Assembly (NCBI RefSeq): GCF_016127315.1
Contig: NZ_CP065997.1
Span: 4,898,001 to 4,962,000, forward strand
DNA length: 64,000 nt
Reading direction: 5' to 3'
Source: Achromobacter deleyi
Lineage (GTDB): Bacteria; Pseudomonadota; Gammaproteobacteria; Burkholderiales; Burkholderiaceae_B
Below the pieces are notes generated by a model. It was not told where the DNA came from. It searched no databases and saw nothing but the letters and a program-made list of their open reading frames with translations. Shown piece after piece: positions 54,431 to 63,864 of this stretch. The position numbers and the translations under genes are program-made. The stretch's first letter is position 1; each line of letters begins with the position of its first letter.

Positions 54431-55132
54431 CTACCAGGGCAGGGGCGCGGCTTCGCCGTTGGCGTGCTCGCCGTAATAGAGCGACGGCAGGAAGCGCGAC
54501 AGGAAAGTGAACTCCGTATAGCAGTGGCGCAGCAGGTTCAGCCCCAGCGCGTCCGGCACGTCCTGTTCCGGCCGCTCGCTCGACAGTCCCAGGTAGAAGC
54601 GGCTGCGCAGCACGCAGCCAAACGGCGTGTCGCGCGTCAGGTGGATCATCTGGCCGTCCATCGGATCGCCGTCCGCGTCGAGCTGGACGTGGTCGCCAAA
54701 GCCGATGCGGGCGTAGACGGCCGCCGACATGTCCTGCTTGTCCTGCGCCGCGCGCAGGCGGTCGGCGTCGAAGGCCTCGGCGGGCGCATGGAACTTCAGC
54801 CTGGCCGCCACCGGCGGCAGGTCGGCCAGCGATTCGACCGCGTGGATCGAGGCGCCGATGTAGTTTTCGCCCCGGCGCCAGGCGCTGTCCCAGCCGCGAT
54901 GCTCGACGTGGTCCTGCGGATGCCACCACTTGATGTGCTGGGTGGTCTGGAAGAACTTGAACCACCAGTCGAACATGCGGCCCTTGCAACCGTGCAGGTC
55001 GGTGCGCGCGGCCACCACCAGGCCGCCGCCGGGCAGCCGGGCGATGCCGGTCTCCAGGCGCAGCGGCGCGGGGTCGAGCAGGCTGTCCATGTCGGCGGCG
55101 ATGTGCGCCATGTCGGGGTGCGGGGAAGTCAT
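54431..55132 (-). CDS. DAPG-hydrolase (PhlG)-domain protein
   Basis: 233-residue protein with the fold of 2,4-diacetylphloroglucinol hydrolase PhlG, a zinc C-C bond hydrolase. The family segment around FDWWFKFFQTTQHIKWWHPQDHV contains candidate zinc ligands (His in the QHIKWWHPQDH block), and further His residues occur in LKFHAPAEAFD. The C-terminus has FTFLSRFLPSLYYGEHANG. It is divergent from a TetR regulator with a dyad between them. The natural substrate is unknown and is unlikely to be DAPG itself. Confidence 0.85.
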   Translation of the reverse strand: MTSPHPDMAHIAADMDSLLDPAPLRLETGIARLPGGGLVVAARTDLHGCKGRMFDWWFKFFQTTQHIKWWHPQDHVEHRGWDSAWRRGENYIGASIHAVESLADLPPVAARLKFHAPAEAFDADRLRAAQDKQDMSAAVYARIGFGDHVQLDADGDPMDGQMIHLTRDTPFGCVLRSRFYLGLSSERPEQDVPDALGLNLLRHCYTEFTFLSRFLPSLYYGEHANGEAAPLPW

Positions 55133-55175
55133 CGTGGGGCTGTCCGGAAACGGGGAACGCGGATTCTACAATAAA

Positions 55176-55192
55176 GAAACGTTAATCGTTTC
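55176..55192. promoter_or_regulatory. Dyad in the PhlG-like/TetR divergent gap
   Basis: GAAACG-TTAAT-CGTTTC, a perfect 6-bp-arm dyad in an AT-rich stretch midway between the two start codons. A good candidate operator for the TetR protein acting on both genes. Confidence 0.6.
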
Positions 55193-55247
55193 CAAAATAA
55201 TCGCAGCGTGTAAGATCGCACCTCAACCACAGGAGCATCGCCCGACC

Positions 55248-55904
55248 ATGGCATCGTCCCCCCCGCCACGTCCGCGCGGCCGTCCCGCCCGGCCCGACGC
55301 CGAATTGCGCGCGGCCGCGCTGGAGGCCGCCACCTGGCTGCTGCTGAACGAAGGCTACGCCGCGGCCACGCTGGAGGCGGTGGCCAGGCGGGCCGGCATG
55401 GCCAAGAAGACCGTCTACCGCTTCGCCGCCAATCGCGAGGACCTGGTGGCGCAGGTGGTGCGGGGCTGGACCGACACCTTCGTGCCGGTGATGGCGCAGG
55501 AGGTCGGCGGCGCCGCCGACGTGCTGCCCGCGCTGGCGCGGGTCCTGCAGGCGATCGCCGACCGGGCCTTGTCGGCCGAGGCGGTGGGCATGTTCCGGCT
55601 GTTGACCGCCGACTTTCCGGCGCGCGCGGCGCTGCTGGCCGTCTACCAGGAAAACGGCATCGAGCGCGGCACGGGCCTGCTGGCGGGATGGTTCGAGAAG
55701 CTCGCCGGGCGCGGCTTGATCCGTATCAAGGAACCGCGCGTCACCGCCGGCCTGCTGCTGGCCATGACCATCGCCGAACCCCTGCGGCAAATGGCGCTGG
55801 GGTTGGCGCAGCCGCTGCCGCAAGGCTCGGTCGCGGATCGCATCCAGGCTTGCGTGGCGCTGTTTTCCGGTCAGGGCCGGGTGTTCGAGATCCTGCCGGA
55901 CTAG
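55248..55904 (+). CDS. TetR/AcrR-family transcriptional regulator
   Basis: 218-residue repressor. The HTH (residues about 18-64) reads ALEAATWLLLNEGYAAATLEAVARRAGMAKKTVYRF, a standard TetR start, and the C-terminal ligand domain resembles TetR_C_7 (AefR-like, GMFRLLTADFP). Residues 1-15 are a Pro/Arg-rich lead. AGGAG lies about 13 bases before the ATG, a little far. It probably represses the divergent hydrolase gene and itself through the dyad at 55176. Confidence 0.91.
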   Translation: MASSPPPRPRGRPARPDAELRAAALEAATWLLLNEGYAAATLEAVARRAGMAKKTVYRFAANREDLVAQVVRGWTDTFVPVMAQEVGGAADVLPALARVLQAIADRALSAEAVGMFRLLTADFPARAALLAVYQENGIERGTGLLAGWFEKLAGRGLIRIKEPRVTAGLLLAMTIAEPLRQMALGLAQPLPQGSVADRIQACVALFSGQGRVFEILPD

Positions 55905-56059
55905 TGCCGGCGTCACGCCCGCGCGGGCGTGTCCATTCAGCTTGGCGCCAGCCGCGCGCGGCCATTGGCAAAGCGCGCGCACGGCATTACCCTGGCATGT
56001 CGCGGTGTGAACGATCGCGCCGCGCGTGTTTTCCGAATCATTTCCAGGAGCTGCGATTC

Positions 56060-56611
56060 ATGGCCAAGAAACTGAATGAGAAGACCACCAAGGCGGCGAA
56101 GACGCTGCGCAAGCGCCCGCTGGCGACCCCCACCGATCTGGCCGCCGCCGCCACCCGCGATATCTCCGCGGTGCTGAACCAGGTGTTGGCCGATGTGTTC
56201 GCGCTGTACCTGAAGACCAAGAATTTCCACTGGCACGTCAGCGGGCCGCACTTTCGCGACTACCACCTGCTGCTGGACGAACAGGGCGACCAGTTGTTCG
56301 CCATGACCGATCCCATCGCCGAACGCATCCGCAAGATCGGCGGCACCACGCTGCGGTCGATCGGGCATATCTCGCGCTCGCAGCGCATCGCCGACAACGA
56401 CGCCGACTACGTCCAGCCGCTGGACATGCTGGCCGAGCTGCGCGAAGACAACAAGACCCTGGCGGCTTCGCTGCGCGAAGCCCACAACGTCACCGACGAG
56501 CATCGCGACATCGCCAGCTCCAGCCTGATCGAGAACTGGATCGACGAGACCGAGCGGCGCACCTGGTTCCTGTTCGAGGCCAGCCGCCAGGGCGACAGCA
56601 CGGGCCATTGA
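56060..56611 (+). CDS. dps: Dps-family ferritin-like protein
   Basis: 183-residue DNA-protecting miniferritin. The ferroxidase residues sit in YLKTKNFHWHVSGPHFRDYHLLLDEQGDQLF (His, Asp, Glu ligands shared across the dimer interface), and the family's IRKIGGTTLRSIGH follows. The N-terminal tail MAKKLNEKTTKAAKTLRKRP is Lys-rich, as in Dps proteins that bind DNA directly. CAGGAG precedes the ATG. Monocistronic. It binds iron and removes peroxide. Confidence 0.94.
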   Translation: MAKKLNEKTTKAAKTLRKRPLATPTDLAAAATRDISAVLNQVLADVFALYLKTKNFHWHVSGPHFRDYHLLLDEQGDQLFAMTDPIAERIRKIGGTTLRSIGHISRSQRIADNDADYVQPLDMLAELREDNKTLAASLREAHNVTDEHRDIASSSLIENWIDETERRTWFLFEASRQGDSTGH

Positions 56612-56695
56612 TAGGCGTTGGCGGCCCTTGTATCGTGCCCTTGTATCGGGAGGCGGGAGAGGGCGGGGCGAAGGGCGGGCCGCCGGTTGCCGGCG

Positions 56696-57196
56696 TCAGC
56701 CCTCGCGCCCAAATCCGCCGCGGGCCCATTCCGAGGCCCGTTGCACGCTCAGCTTGTAGTTGGGCGCCACGTGGATTTCGGCCAGCTGTTCGCCGGATTC
56801 GTCATAGGCGCTGAGCACGGCATAGGGCTCGTCCTCGTCGGGAACGATATCCAGCTTGACGGTCAGGCGGCCCGCGGCCGCATCGATCTTCACGCTCTTG
56901 TGCAGCGTCGCGTGCAATTGCTGCTCGTGGCGGCGCAGGACTTCGTTGGCGGTCTTGACCAGGGTGTGGAAGGCGGGGGTATCGAGCGGCTTGGGGTTCT
57001 TCTTGTCGCGGCCCATGGTCCACGGGCCCACCAGGGCCGGTTCGGCCTGTCCGTCCAGGGTCATCTCGACGGCCCAGCCGTCGTCGTCTTCGTTCTTGAT
57101 GATACGGGCGGTCCAGCCATCATCGCGCCACAGGGTGGCTTCGTGTTCCTTGCGATATTCGGAGGCGCCGTCGTCCGGCATGCGGGTGTCAGTCAC
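56696..57196 (-). CDS. Conserved hypothetical protein
   Basis: 166-residue soluble, acidic protein with no domain I recognise. Visible parts are an N-terminal WRDDGWTARIIKNEDDDGWAVEM stretch followed by a Pro/Lys segment (GRDKKNPKPLDTP) and an alpha/beta C-terminal half (AGRLTVKLDIVPDEDEPYAVL). A GTG at 57196 with AGGAAAA about ten bases upstream is the likely start; an ATG at 57181 is the alternative. No signal peptide or membrane segment. It is convergent with dps and stands alone. Confidence 0.75.
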   Translation of the reverse strand: MTDTRMPDDGASEYRKEHEATLWRDDGWTARIIKNEDDDGWAVEMTLDGQAEPALVGPWTMGRDKKNPKPLDTPAFHTLVKTANEVLRRHEQQLHATLHKSVKIDAAAGRLTVKLDIVPDEDEPYAVLSAYDESGEQLAEIHVAPNYKLSVQRASEWARGGFGREG

Positions 57197-57397
57197 TGCT
57201 GTGCTTTTCCTGGATTCATGGATTCGCGGCCTGGCGGCCGCTGGCCTCGCGGGAGGCCGACGAGATCTTGAGGCGGGCAGGGCGGATTTCCGGAGGTCCG
57301 GATTCCGCCTGCCCCCCGCACTGTAGCGCAATGCGCGTGAGCTTTCCCGGCGCGGCGGGCGCCGCGATGGCGACACCCGCCGTCTTGCGGCGTGGGC

Positions 57398-60226
57398 CTA
57401 GAAGCGCACGGCCAACTTCAGCAGGCCCGACTGCTGGCGGTTGCCGCCGCCGAACTGCGCGTCATAGGCGACGCCGGCCGTGGTGTTGCGGGCCAGGGCG
57501 ATTTCGGCGCCCAGGCCGACCACCGCGGCGTTCTTGGCGATCGGCACGCCGCGCACCGAGAACGTGCTGCCGCCGTCGAAGGCCAGTTGCTGGCTGGGCT
57601 TGACGTCGCCCATGGCATGGCGCCAGCCGAGCGAGGCGGTCAGGCGGCCCGGCGCGCCGCTGGACTCGAACTGCCACGCGCCGCGCATGCCCAGCGTGCT
57701 GCTGGTGACGTCGTCGGTGCGGCCCTTGCCGCGCAGGGCGGCCGATCCGCCCGATTCCTCGAAATCACGCGTGCGCAGCTGGTTCCAGGCCAGGCCGGCA
57801 TAGGGCTCGATGCTGTAGGCATCGTTCAGCGGCAGGTGGTAGCCGAGCTCGCTGAACACCTGCGTCGACGACGCGCGGTAGGACGATTCCAGGCGCTGGT
57901 TCAGGCTGCCGGCGGCCACGTCGCGCTTGGTGTCGATGTCGTGCCAGGTGTAGGCGGCGCCGGCCATGAAGCGGATGTGGCCGGGACCGGCCTGGAAATT
58001 GCGTCCGCCGAAGATCGTGGCGGTATAGCTGTCGACATCGGTGCGCGACGCGGAATCGGCGAGCGAGCTGTGGCTGCCGACGTAGCCGACCGCGCCGCCC
58101 AGGCGCCAGCCGCCGCCGACCGCGCCATCGCCGCCGACGAACAGGCCGCCGGCCGATTGGCTGACGCTCGAGGCGTTGCCGTCGCTGGCGAAGGTGCTCC
58201 AGTTGCCGAACGCCTGCGCCCAGACCGGCGAGGCGCCGCTTTGCGGCAGGGCATCGGACGACGGCGAACCCAGCTGGGCCGTCGGCTGCCCGGCGCGCAC
58301 CGGCGCGTCCAGATTGCCGCGCAGGTGATCCAGCGGCATCGTGCGCACGGTGTCCGCCTGGCCCTGCAGCACCGTGGCGGTGCTGGCGTAGGCCTCGCCG
58401 GACAGCTGCTTGAGGGCCGAGCGCGCTTCATTGGGCGTCATCGACAGCACCGCCGTCGTCACCTGGCGCGCGCCGGTGCCGGCGGCCGCGCTGGTGCCGC
58501 TACCGACCACGGACGAGCCGCTGCCGCTGGTCGCCGAGCCGTTGCCGGTGGTGGTCGAACCGGTGCCGCTGGTGGGCGGGTCTTCCTGGTCCAACGCGCC
58601 GCCGACGCTGGTCTCGTTGCCGGTGTTGCCGACGCTGCCGATCGGCACGTCGTTGCGCGTCAGCGTCATGAAGGCGTTCTTGGCGTCGTAGCTGAGCGTC
58701 GGGGTGAGGAAGGCGTAGGCGCTGGAGGCGCCGGTGAAGCGGCCCTGGATGCCGCCGTCGGCCGTCAGGATGTTGTAGGTGGTGCGCGGCGCGTAATTGC
58801 CGGCGGGGCCGACGTGCGCCACGGTGCCGTCCAGCACGGCCACGCCGGTGACGTGGATGCGGTCGCTGGCGCTGCCGGCCGGATCGGCGTGCACGCGATA
58901 GATGGTGTCGGCGCCGAAGGTCAGGTTGCCGTTGATCGTCAGCGTGCCGATGGGCGAACCGTCATTGCCGGGCGAGATCACGGCGGTGGGGTAGAGCGTG
59001 GTGGTGCCGAGCTGGCCGACGCCCGCCAGCACGACTTCGCGGCCGATATCGACCGGGCCGTTCAACTTGCCGTCGATTTCCAGGGCGCCGTCGGCGATCA
59101 GGATGGGGCCGCTCAGCCCGCTGCTGTCGCCGGTCAGGATCAGCGAGCCAGGGCCGGTCTTGACGAAGCCCTGCGTGCCTTGCAGCGGGTTGTGGATGGT
59201 GTCGACGAACTGGCCCGAGGCATAGGTGCCGTCGCCCACGACCAGGGCGGGCGGGTTGCCGCCGTTGCCGACCAGGGTGATGGGCGCGCCCTGCACGGTA
59301 TAGCGGTCGGTGGCGAACTGGATGCCCGACACGCGCACCGGGCCGGCGCCGCCGTCGACGGTGACCGTGCCGGCCGCGCCGGTGAAGATGGCGTAGCCGC
59401 CGTCGGGCAGGGCGCCGGTGGCGTTGGTGGGGCTGTTCCAGTTGGCGCTGGCGGCGCTCCAGGTGCCGTTGCCGCCGCCGGCGCGCGTCGCCGACGCCGC
59501 GCCGTTGCCGTTCCACAAGTTGGTGGTGCTGGGGCCCAGGATCAGGTTGATCTGCTTGTCGCCGGTCAGCGACTGGATGGTCGCGGCGGGCTGCGAGTCG
59601 CCGGTCACGGTGCCCAGGGTCAGGCCGTTGCCGCTCAGGGTGCCGCCGTACGACAGGATGCGGTAGTAGCCGGCGTTGACGCCCAGCGTGTTGACGGACA
59701 CGTTCAACGTGGTGTTGTTCAGGGTGGCGTTGCCGGCGACCGTGATGTTGTCGCCGGTGCCGGGTTGCGTGATCGGCAGGCCCGCGTAGCCGGTCTCGAA
59801 GTCGAACACGGCGTTGTTCATCGACAGGTCGCCCCTGACGACGAGGTTGCCGTTGGACACCCCGGTCGGCGTGCCGACCGGGTAGCCGGGCGCAACGCGC
59901 GCGCCATTCACGTTGAGGTTGCCGTTGATCGCCCCGAAGCCCGAGACGGTGCCATTCGCGGCGGCGTTGACGTTCCCCGTGAGGGTGACGCCGGCGCCGC
60001 CGCCATTGCCGCCGATCACCAGCGTGCCGCCGTTGACGTCAACGCCGCCGGGGAAGGCGGCCGAGCCGTCGAACACCTGCGTATTGCCGGGCGCCACCGT
60101 CAGGTCGGCGGCCATGGCGGCGCCGCAGCAGGTGGTACTCAATGCGACCGTGGCGGTTAGCCACTTGTTCGTGCCGTATATCAAGACAGGGATCCTTTTT
60201 GTCGCGGCCCGAGGTCCGGATGCCAT
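57398..60226 (-). CDS. Autotransporter with PATR-type passenger
   Basis: 942-residue type Va autotransporter. An extended signal (KRIPVLIYGTNKWLTATVAL ... AAMAADL) is followed by a Gly/Asn-rich beta-helix passenger with passenger-associated transport repeats (GFVKTGPGSLILTGDSSG; GTLVIGGNGGG). A Ser/Gly/Thr linker comes after DQEDPP, then a C-terminal 12-strand barrel from about residue 680 (VWAQAFGNWSTFASDG, AAYTWHDIDTKRDVAAG, ending in LAVRF). There is no protease motif, so adhesion or biofilm roles are likely, as for related Bordetella proteins. The start at 60226 gives a normal signal; earlier in-frame codons lie in AT-rich regulatory DNA. Confidence 0.9.
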   Translation of the reverse strand: MASGPRAATKRIPVLIYGTNKWLTATVALSTTCCGAAMAADLTVAPGNTQVFDGSAAFPGGVDVNGGTLVIGGNGGGAGVTLTGNVNAAANGTVSGFGAINGNLNVNGARVAPGYPVGTPTGVSNGNLVVRGDLSMNNAVFDFETGYAGLPITQPGTGDNITVAGNATLNNTTLNVSVNTLGVNAGYYRILSYGGTLSGNGLTLGTVTGDSQPAATIQSLTGDKQINLILGPSTTNLWNGNGAASATRAGGGNGTWSAASANWNSPTNATGALPDGGYAIFTGAAGTVTVDGGAGPVRVSGIQFATDRYTVQGAPITLVGNGGNPPALVVGDGTYASGQFVDTIHNPLQGTQGFVKTGPGSLILTGDSSGLSGPILIADGALEIDGKLNGPVDIGREVVLAGVGQLGTTTLYPTAVISPGNDGSPIGTLTINGNLTFGADTIYRVHADPAGSASDRIHVTGVAVLDGTVAHVGPAGNYAPRTTYNILTADGGIQGRFTGASSAYAFLTPTLSYDAKNAFMTLTRNDVPIGSVGNTGNETSVGGALDQEDPPTSGTGSTTTGNGSATSGSGSSVVGSGTSAAAGTGARQVTTAVLSMTPNEARSALKQLSGEAYASTATVLQGQADTVRTMPLDHLRGNLDAPVRAGQPTAQLGSPSSDALPQSGASPVWAQAFGNWSTFASDGNASSVSQSAGGLFVGGDGAVGGGWRLGGAVGYVGSHSSLADSASRTDVDSYTATIFGGRNFQAGPGHIRFMAGAAYTWHDIDTKRDVAAGSLNQRLESSYRASSTQVFSELGYHLPLNDAYSIEPYAGLAWNQLRTRDFEESGGSAALRGKGRTDDVTSSTLGMRGAWQFESSGAPGRLTASLGWRHAMGDVKPSQQLAFDGGSTFSVRGVPIAKNAAVVGLGAEIALARNTTAGVAYDAQFGGGNRQQSGLLKLAVRF

Positions 60227-60348
60227 ACGCGATTGCCCACGGAAATCGTGTTTCCGTTTGCTGAAATACTTTGTATGGAATGGACTGACCGGTGGAAAAA
60301 GGACGCAATTTATACCTGCTTTTTTGCAAATTAAAAAACTGCCTGAAA

Positions 60349-60427
60349 GATACCATCCAATAGTGTTGTTTTTGGCTGTTTGGATACCAACCAATTGTTT
60401 TTATTGGGTTTTCAGATACCGTCCATA
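60349..60427 (-). promoter_or_regulatory. Three direct repeats upstream of the autotransporter promoter
   Basis: On plus, GATACCATCCAAT (60349-60361), GATACCAACCAAT (60383-60395) and GATACCGTCCATA (60415-60427), spaced 34 and 32 bases, near three helical turns. Read on minus the core is ATTGGWYGGTATC. The nearest copy is centred about 40 bases from the -10-like element. Confidence 0.55.
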
Positions 60428-60554
60428 TTATCAATATGGCGTGAATTGATACATTCGATATTATCTGTCAGGCACGATGGATGCTGATTTTCAATTTTTG
60501 AAATCAGCGCGATTTTTATTATTCATTCTGTTTATCGAGGGGGCGCGAAAAGCG

Positions 60555-60579
60555 GGGGCGGCACACGCTTGGCCGCCCC
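60555..60579 (-). terminator. Likely terminator after msrA
   Basis: GGGGCGGC / GCCGCCCC 8-bp stem with a 9-base loop just past the msrA stop. On minus the following sequence is CCGCTTTTCG, a short U tract. Confidence 0.55.
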
Positions 60580-60590
60580 GCGCGGGCCGT

Positions 60591-61286
60591 CTACGGATTC
60601 ACCAGCACCGGCTTGTCGCGATAGGCCGTCGGGAAGGTCTTGGCCAGGTTTTCCACCTTGGGCACGTCGTTCACCATGATGTACATGCTGTACGGATGCC
60701 GCACCAGGTAGTCCTGGTGATAGCCCTCGGCGGGATAGAAGCCCTTGAGCGGTTCCACCGTGGTCGCCAGCGTCTTGGCGTAGACGCCCGACTTGTTCAG
60801 CTGCGCGATGTAAGCCTCGGCCACCTTGCGCTGGTCGTCATTGGCGGGGAATACCGTGGAACGGTATTGCGTGCCGCTGTCCGGGCCCTGGCGGTTGAGC
60901 TGGGTCGGATCGTGCGCCACCGAGAAGTAGATCTGCAGCAGCTGGCCGTAGCTGACCAGCTTGGGGTCGTAGGTGATTTCCACCGATTCGGCGTGGCCGC
61001 TGCGGCCGCCGCTGACGGTGTCGTAGTCGGCGGTGGACGACTGGCCGCCGGCGTAGCCGGAGACCGCCGAGGTGACGCCCTTGACGTGCTGGAACACCGC
61101 CTGCACGCCCCAGAAGCAGCCGCCGGCGATCACGGCTTTTTCCTGGGCCGCGCCGGCCGCCGCGTCGAGCGTGGGCGGCGGAATGATGAAGGCGGTTTCG
61201 GCGGCGCTGGCCGAGCCGAGGGCCAGCAGGGCGCCGGCGGCGGCCAGCACGGCCTGGCGGGCGCGGGAGAGGGGACGAAGGGGCAT
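60591..61286 (-). CDS. msrA: Peptide methionine-S-sulfoxide reductase MsrA, exported form
   Basis: 231-residue enzyme that reduces the S form of methionine sulfoxide. A signal peptide (residues about 1-30, ending GSASAAE) places it in the periplasm. The catalytic motif is AGGCFWGVQAVFQ. The body shows GYAGGQSSTADYDTVSGGRSGHAE and the C-terminal YHQDYL. Start ATG at 61286 (a TTG three codons upstream overlaps the GAGG). Last in a cluster with MsrB, an MXKDX protein, a YedY-like enzyme and a cytochrome b. Confidence 0.94.
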   Translation of the reverse strand: MPLRPLSRARQAVLAAAGALLALGSASAAETAFIIPPPTLDAAAGAAQEKAVIAGGCFWGVQAVFQHVKGVTSAVSGYAGGQSSTADYDTVSGGRSGHAESVEITYDPKLVSYGQLLQIYFSVAHDPTQLNRQGPDSGTQYRSTVFPANDDQRKVAEAYIAQLNKSGVYAKTLATTVEPLKGFYPAEGYHQDYLVRHPYSMYIMVNDVPKVENLAKTFPTAYRDKPVLVNP

Positions 61287-61322
61287 GATGCGCAATCCTC
61301 GGAAAAAATACGCGGGCCGGGG

Positions 61323-61826
61323 TCAGGCCTGCGGGGTGAAACTCATGGCCACGCCGTTCATGCAGTAGCGCAGTCCGGTCGGGCGCGGGCCGTCATCGAA
61401 GACGTGGCCCAGGTGGCCGCCGCAATTGCTGCAATTGACGGCGGTGCGGGTCATGCCGAAGCTGCGGTCCTCGAGCGTGTCGACGGCGTGTTCCAGCGGC
61501 TGCCAGAAGCTGGGCCAGCCGGTGCCGCTGTCGAACTTGGTGGTCGACGCAAACAGCTTCTGGGCGCAGCCGGCGCAGGCGAAGGTGCCGGCGCGGTGCT
61601 CGTCGTTCAGCGGGCTGGTGTAGGGCCGTTCGGTGCCCTCGCGGCGCAGCACGTCGTATTGCGCGGCGGTGAGCTTGGCGCGCCACTGCGCGTCGGTCAG
61701 CGTGTAGGGATAGGCCTGCCGCGGCTGGGCGGCGCGCGCGCCGCGACCGGCCAGCAGCGGCGCCAGGCCGGCGGCGGCCGCGAAGGCGCCGCCCGCGCCA
61801 AGGAAATGCCTGCGTGTCAGTCTCAT
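61323..61826 (-). CDS. msrB: Peptide methionine-R-sulfoxide reductase MsrB, Tat-exported form
   Basis: 167-residue enzyme reducing the R form of methionine sulfoxide. The N-terminus MRLTRRHFLGAGGAFAAAAG is a twin-arginine signal. Zinc-binding cysteine pairs are in FACAGCAQKL and NCSNCGGHLGHVF; catalytic Cys is in RYCMNGVAM. The fragment TKFDSGTGWPSFWQP is the family hallmark. It acts with MsrA, 36 bases downstream. Tat export suggests it leaves the cytoplasm folded, with metal. Confidence 0.94.
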   Translation of the reverse strand: MRLTRRHFLGAGGAFAAAAGLAPLLAGRGARAAQPRQAYPYTLTDAQWRAKLTAAQYDVLRREGTERPYTSPLNDEHRAGTFACAGCAQKLFASTTKFDSGTGWPSFWQPLEHAVDTLEDRSFGMTRTAVNCSNCGGHLGHVFDDGPRPTGLRYCMNGVAMSFTPQA

Positions 61827-61912
61827 CGGAAACTCCTGGTGTAAGGGGCCGCCCGGAAGGGTCCGCCTGCGGCGCGGCCGCAGCGGCGCCAGCCGGGCGG
61901 TGGGCGGGGGGC

Positions 61913-62227
61913 TTACTTGCCCATGCTGTCTTTGCTCATGGAGCCGCCCTTGGACATGCCGTCTTTCGACATGCCATCCTTCGACATGCCATCCTTGGCC
62001 ATGCCGTCCTTCTTCATGCCGTCGTGCGACATGCCGTCCTTGGACATGGAGTTCTTCGACATGCCGTCCTTGGCCATGCCGTCTTTCGCCATGCCATCTT
62101 TCGACATGCCGCTCTTGGCCATGCCGTCCTTCGACACGTTGTCCTTGGACATGCTGTCGGCCGCGTGCGCGGCGACCGCGCCAAAGGCCAGGCACAGCGA
62201 AAATGCGGCGGTGGTGAGTGTCTTCAT
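61913..62227 (-). CDS. Methionine-rich pentapeptide MXKDX-repeat secreted protein (MrpX-like)
   Basis: 104-residue exported protein. After a signal peptide (to about residue 22, AVAAHA) the mature part is almost entirely MXKDX pentapeptides (MSKDG, MAKDG), with about 15 Met in some 80 residues and no Cys. In Azospira suillum a periplasmic methionine-rich protein of this kind (MrpX) acts as a sacrificial sink for hypochlorite and is recycled by a YedY-type reductase. Here the same neighbours are present, plus MsrA and MsrB. The role is inferred from that precedent. The repeats are also repeated in the DNA (15-base units). Confidence 0.88.
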   Translation of the reverse strand: MKTLTTAAFSLCLAFGAVAAHAADSMSKDNVSKDGMAKSGMSKDGMAKDGMAKDGMSKNSMSKDGMSHDGMKKDGMAKDGMSKDGMSKDGMSKGGSMSKDSMGK

Positions 62228-62272
62228 GATGCGTTCCTCTGGTGTGTCGTGGTGAGAAGGGAAAAAAGCCAC

Positions 62273-63064
<792 letters not shown>

Positions 63065-63074
63065 GTCAGGCTCC

Positions 63075-63713
63075 TTATTTGCCACGGATCATGGCGATCA
63101 GGCTGCGCGGCACCAGCGCCACCATGACCAGGTGGACCGCCACGAACGCCACCAGCAGCGCCATGGCGAAGAAATGGATGCGGCGCGCGAATTCATAGCC
63201 GCCCAGCAGCGTGCGCAGCGTGTCGAACTGCACCGACTTCCACAGCACCAGGCCCGACAGGACCAGCACCGTGATGTCGGCGATGACGAACAGGTAGGCG
63301 AGCCGCTGCACCTGGTTGTAGTGGCGCGGGTCGGCATGCGACAGCTTGCCGCGCAGTGCCGCGGCCAGGTCACGGGCGACGCCGCGCGGGCCGACCGGAA
63401 AGAACTTGCGCCACAGGCGGCCGGTGGTGAGATTCAGCCCCAGGTAGAGCAGGCCGTTGACCAGCAAAAGCCACATGCCGGCAAAGTGCCATTGCAGCGC
63501 GCCGCCCAGCCAGCCGCCCAGGGTGATTCCGTTGGGAAAGGTAAAGTCGAAGAACGGCGCGGCGTTGTAGACGCGCCAGCCGCTGGTCACCATAATGACC
63601 ACGGCCAATGCGTTCAGCCAGTGCACGATGCGCAACCAGCCGGGATGCACCGGGCCGCGGGTGTCGGGCGCCGGGGCGGCGGGGGCGTCTGGGGTGGCGG
63701 GCGTGGCCATCAT
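63075..63713 (-). CDS. Cytochrome b561-type membrane protein (YedZ1-like partner of the molybdoenzyme)
   Basis: 212-residue membrane protein with about four to five helices. It begins after a Pro/Ala-rich lead with HPGWLRIVHWLNALAVVIMVTSGWRVY (haem His) and has further helix His residues in LQWHFAGMWLLLV, IHFFAMALLV and VAVHLVMVALVP. The pattern matches cytochrome b subunits of COG4117, which pass quinol electrons to a periplasmic Mo enzyme. The start at 63713 (or 63710) follows GAGG. First gene of the cluster and divergent from a response regulator. Confidence 0.88.
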   Translation of the reverse strand: MMATPATPDAPAAPAPDTRGPVHPGWLRIVHWLNALAVVIMVTSGWRVYNAAPFFDFTFPNGITLGGWLGGALQWHFAGMWLLLVNGLLYLGLNLTTGRLWRKFFPVGPRGVARDLAAALRGKLSHADPRHYNQVQRLAYLFVIADITVLVLSGLVLWKSVQFDTLRTLLGGYEFARRIHFFAMALLVAFVAVHLVMVALVPRSLIAMIRGK

Positions 63714-63864
63714 GGCGGGGCTCCTCGGGGAGGCGGTTGTTGTCGTTGGAGCCATTCTTCCCCGGGGCCGATATCGAAGTCCTCACGCAAACTTAAAATA
63801 AATGTGATAACTCGCCGGCCCTGGATTGGCGACAATATGAGCCTTGCTTCCTGACCGGACCCCT

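Larger units (their letters stand above)
60227..60590. other. 364-base AT-rich gap upstream of the autotransporter
   Basis: No gene seen. Markedly AT-rich compared with the rest of the window. It contains a candidate -10 (TATAAA on minus, 60314-60309), three direct repeats upstream of it and the msrA terminator hairpin at its far end. Confidence 0.6.

Noticed and set aside
57392..60160. 920-codon open frame antisense to the PATR autotransporter
   Set aside because: Low-complexity Ala/Gly/Arg shadow of the real minus-strand gene, no domain or Shine-Dalgarno.
61920..62150. 15-base DNA repeats as a satellite or regulatory array
   Set aside because: They encode the MXKDX pentapeptides of an exported protein; the coding explanation is sufficient.
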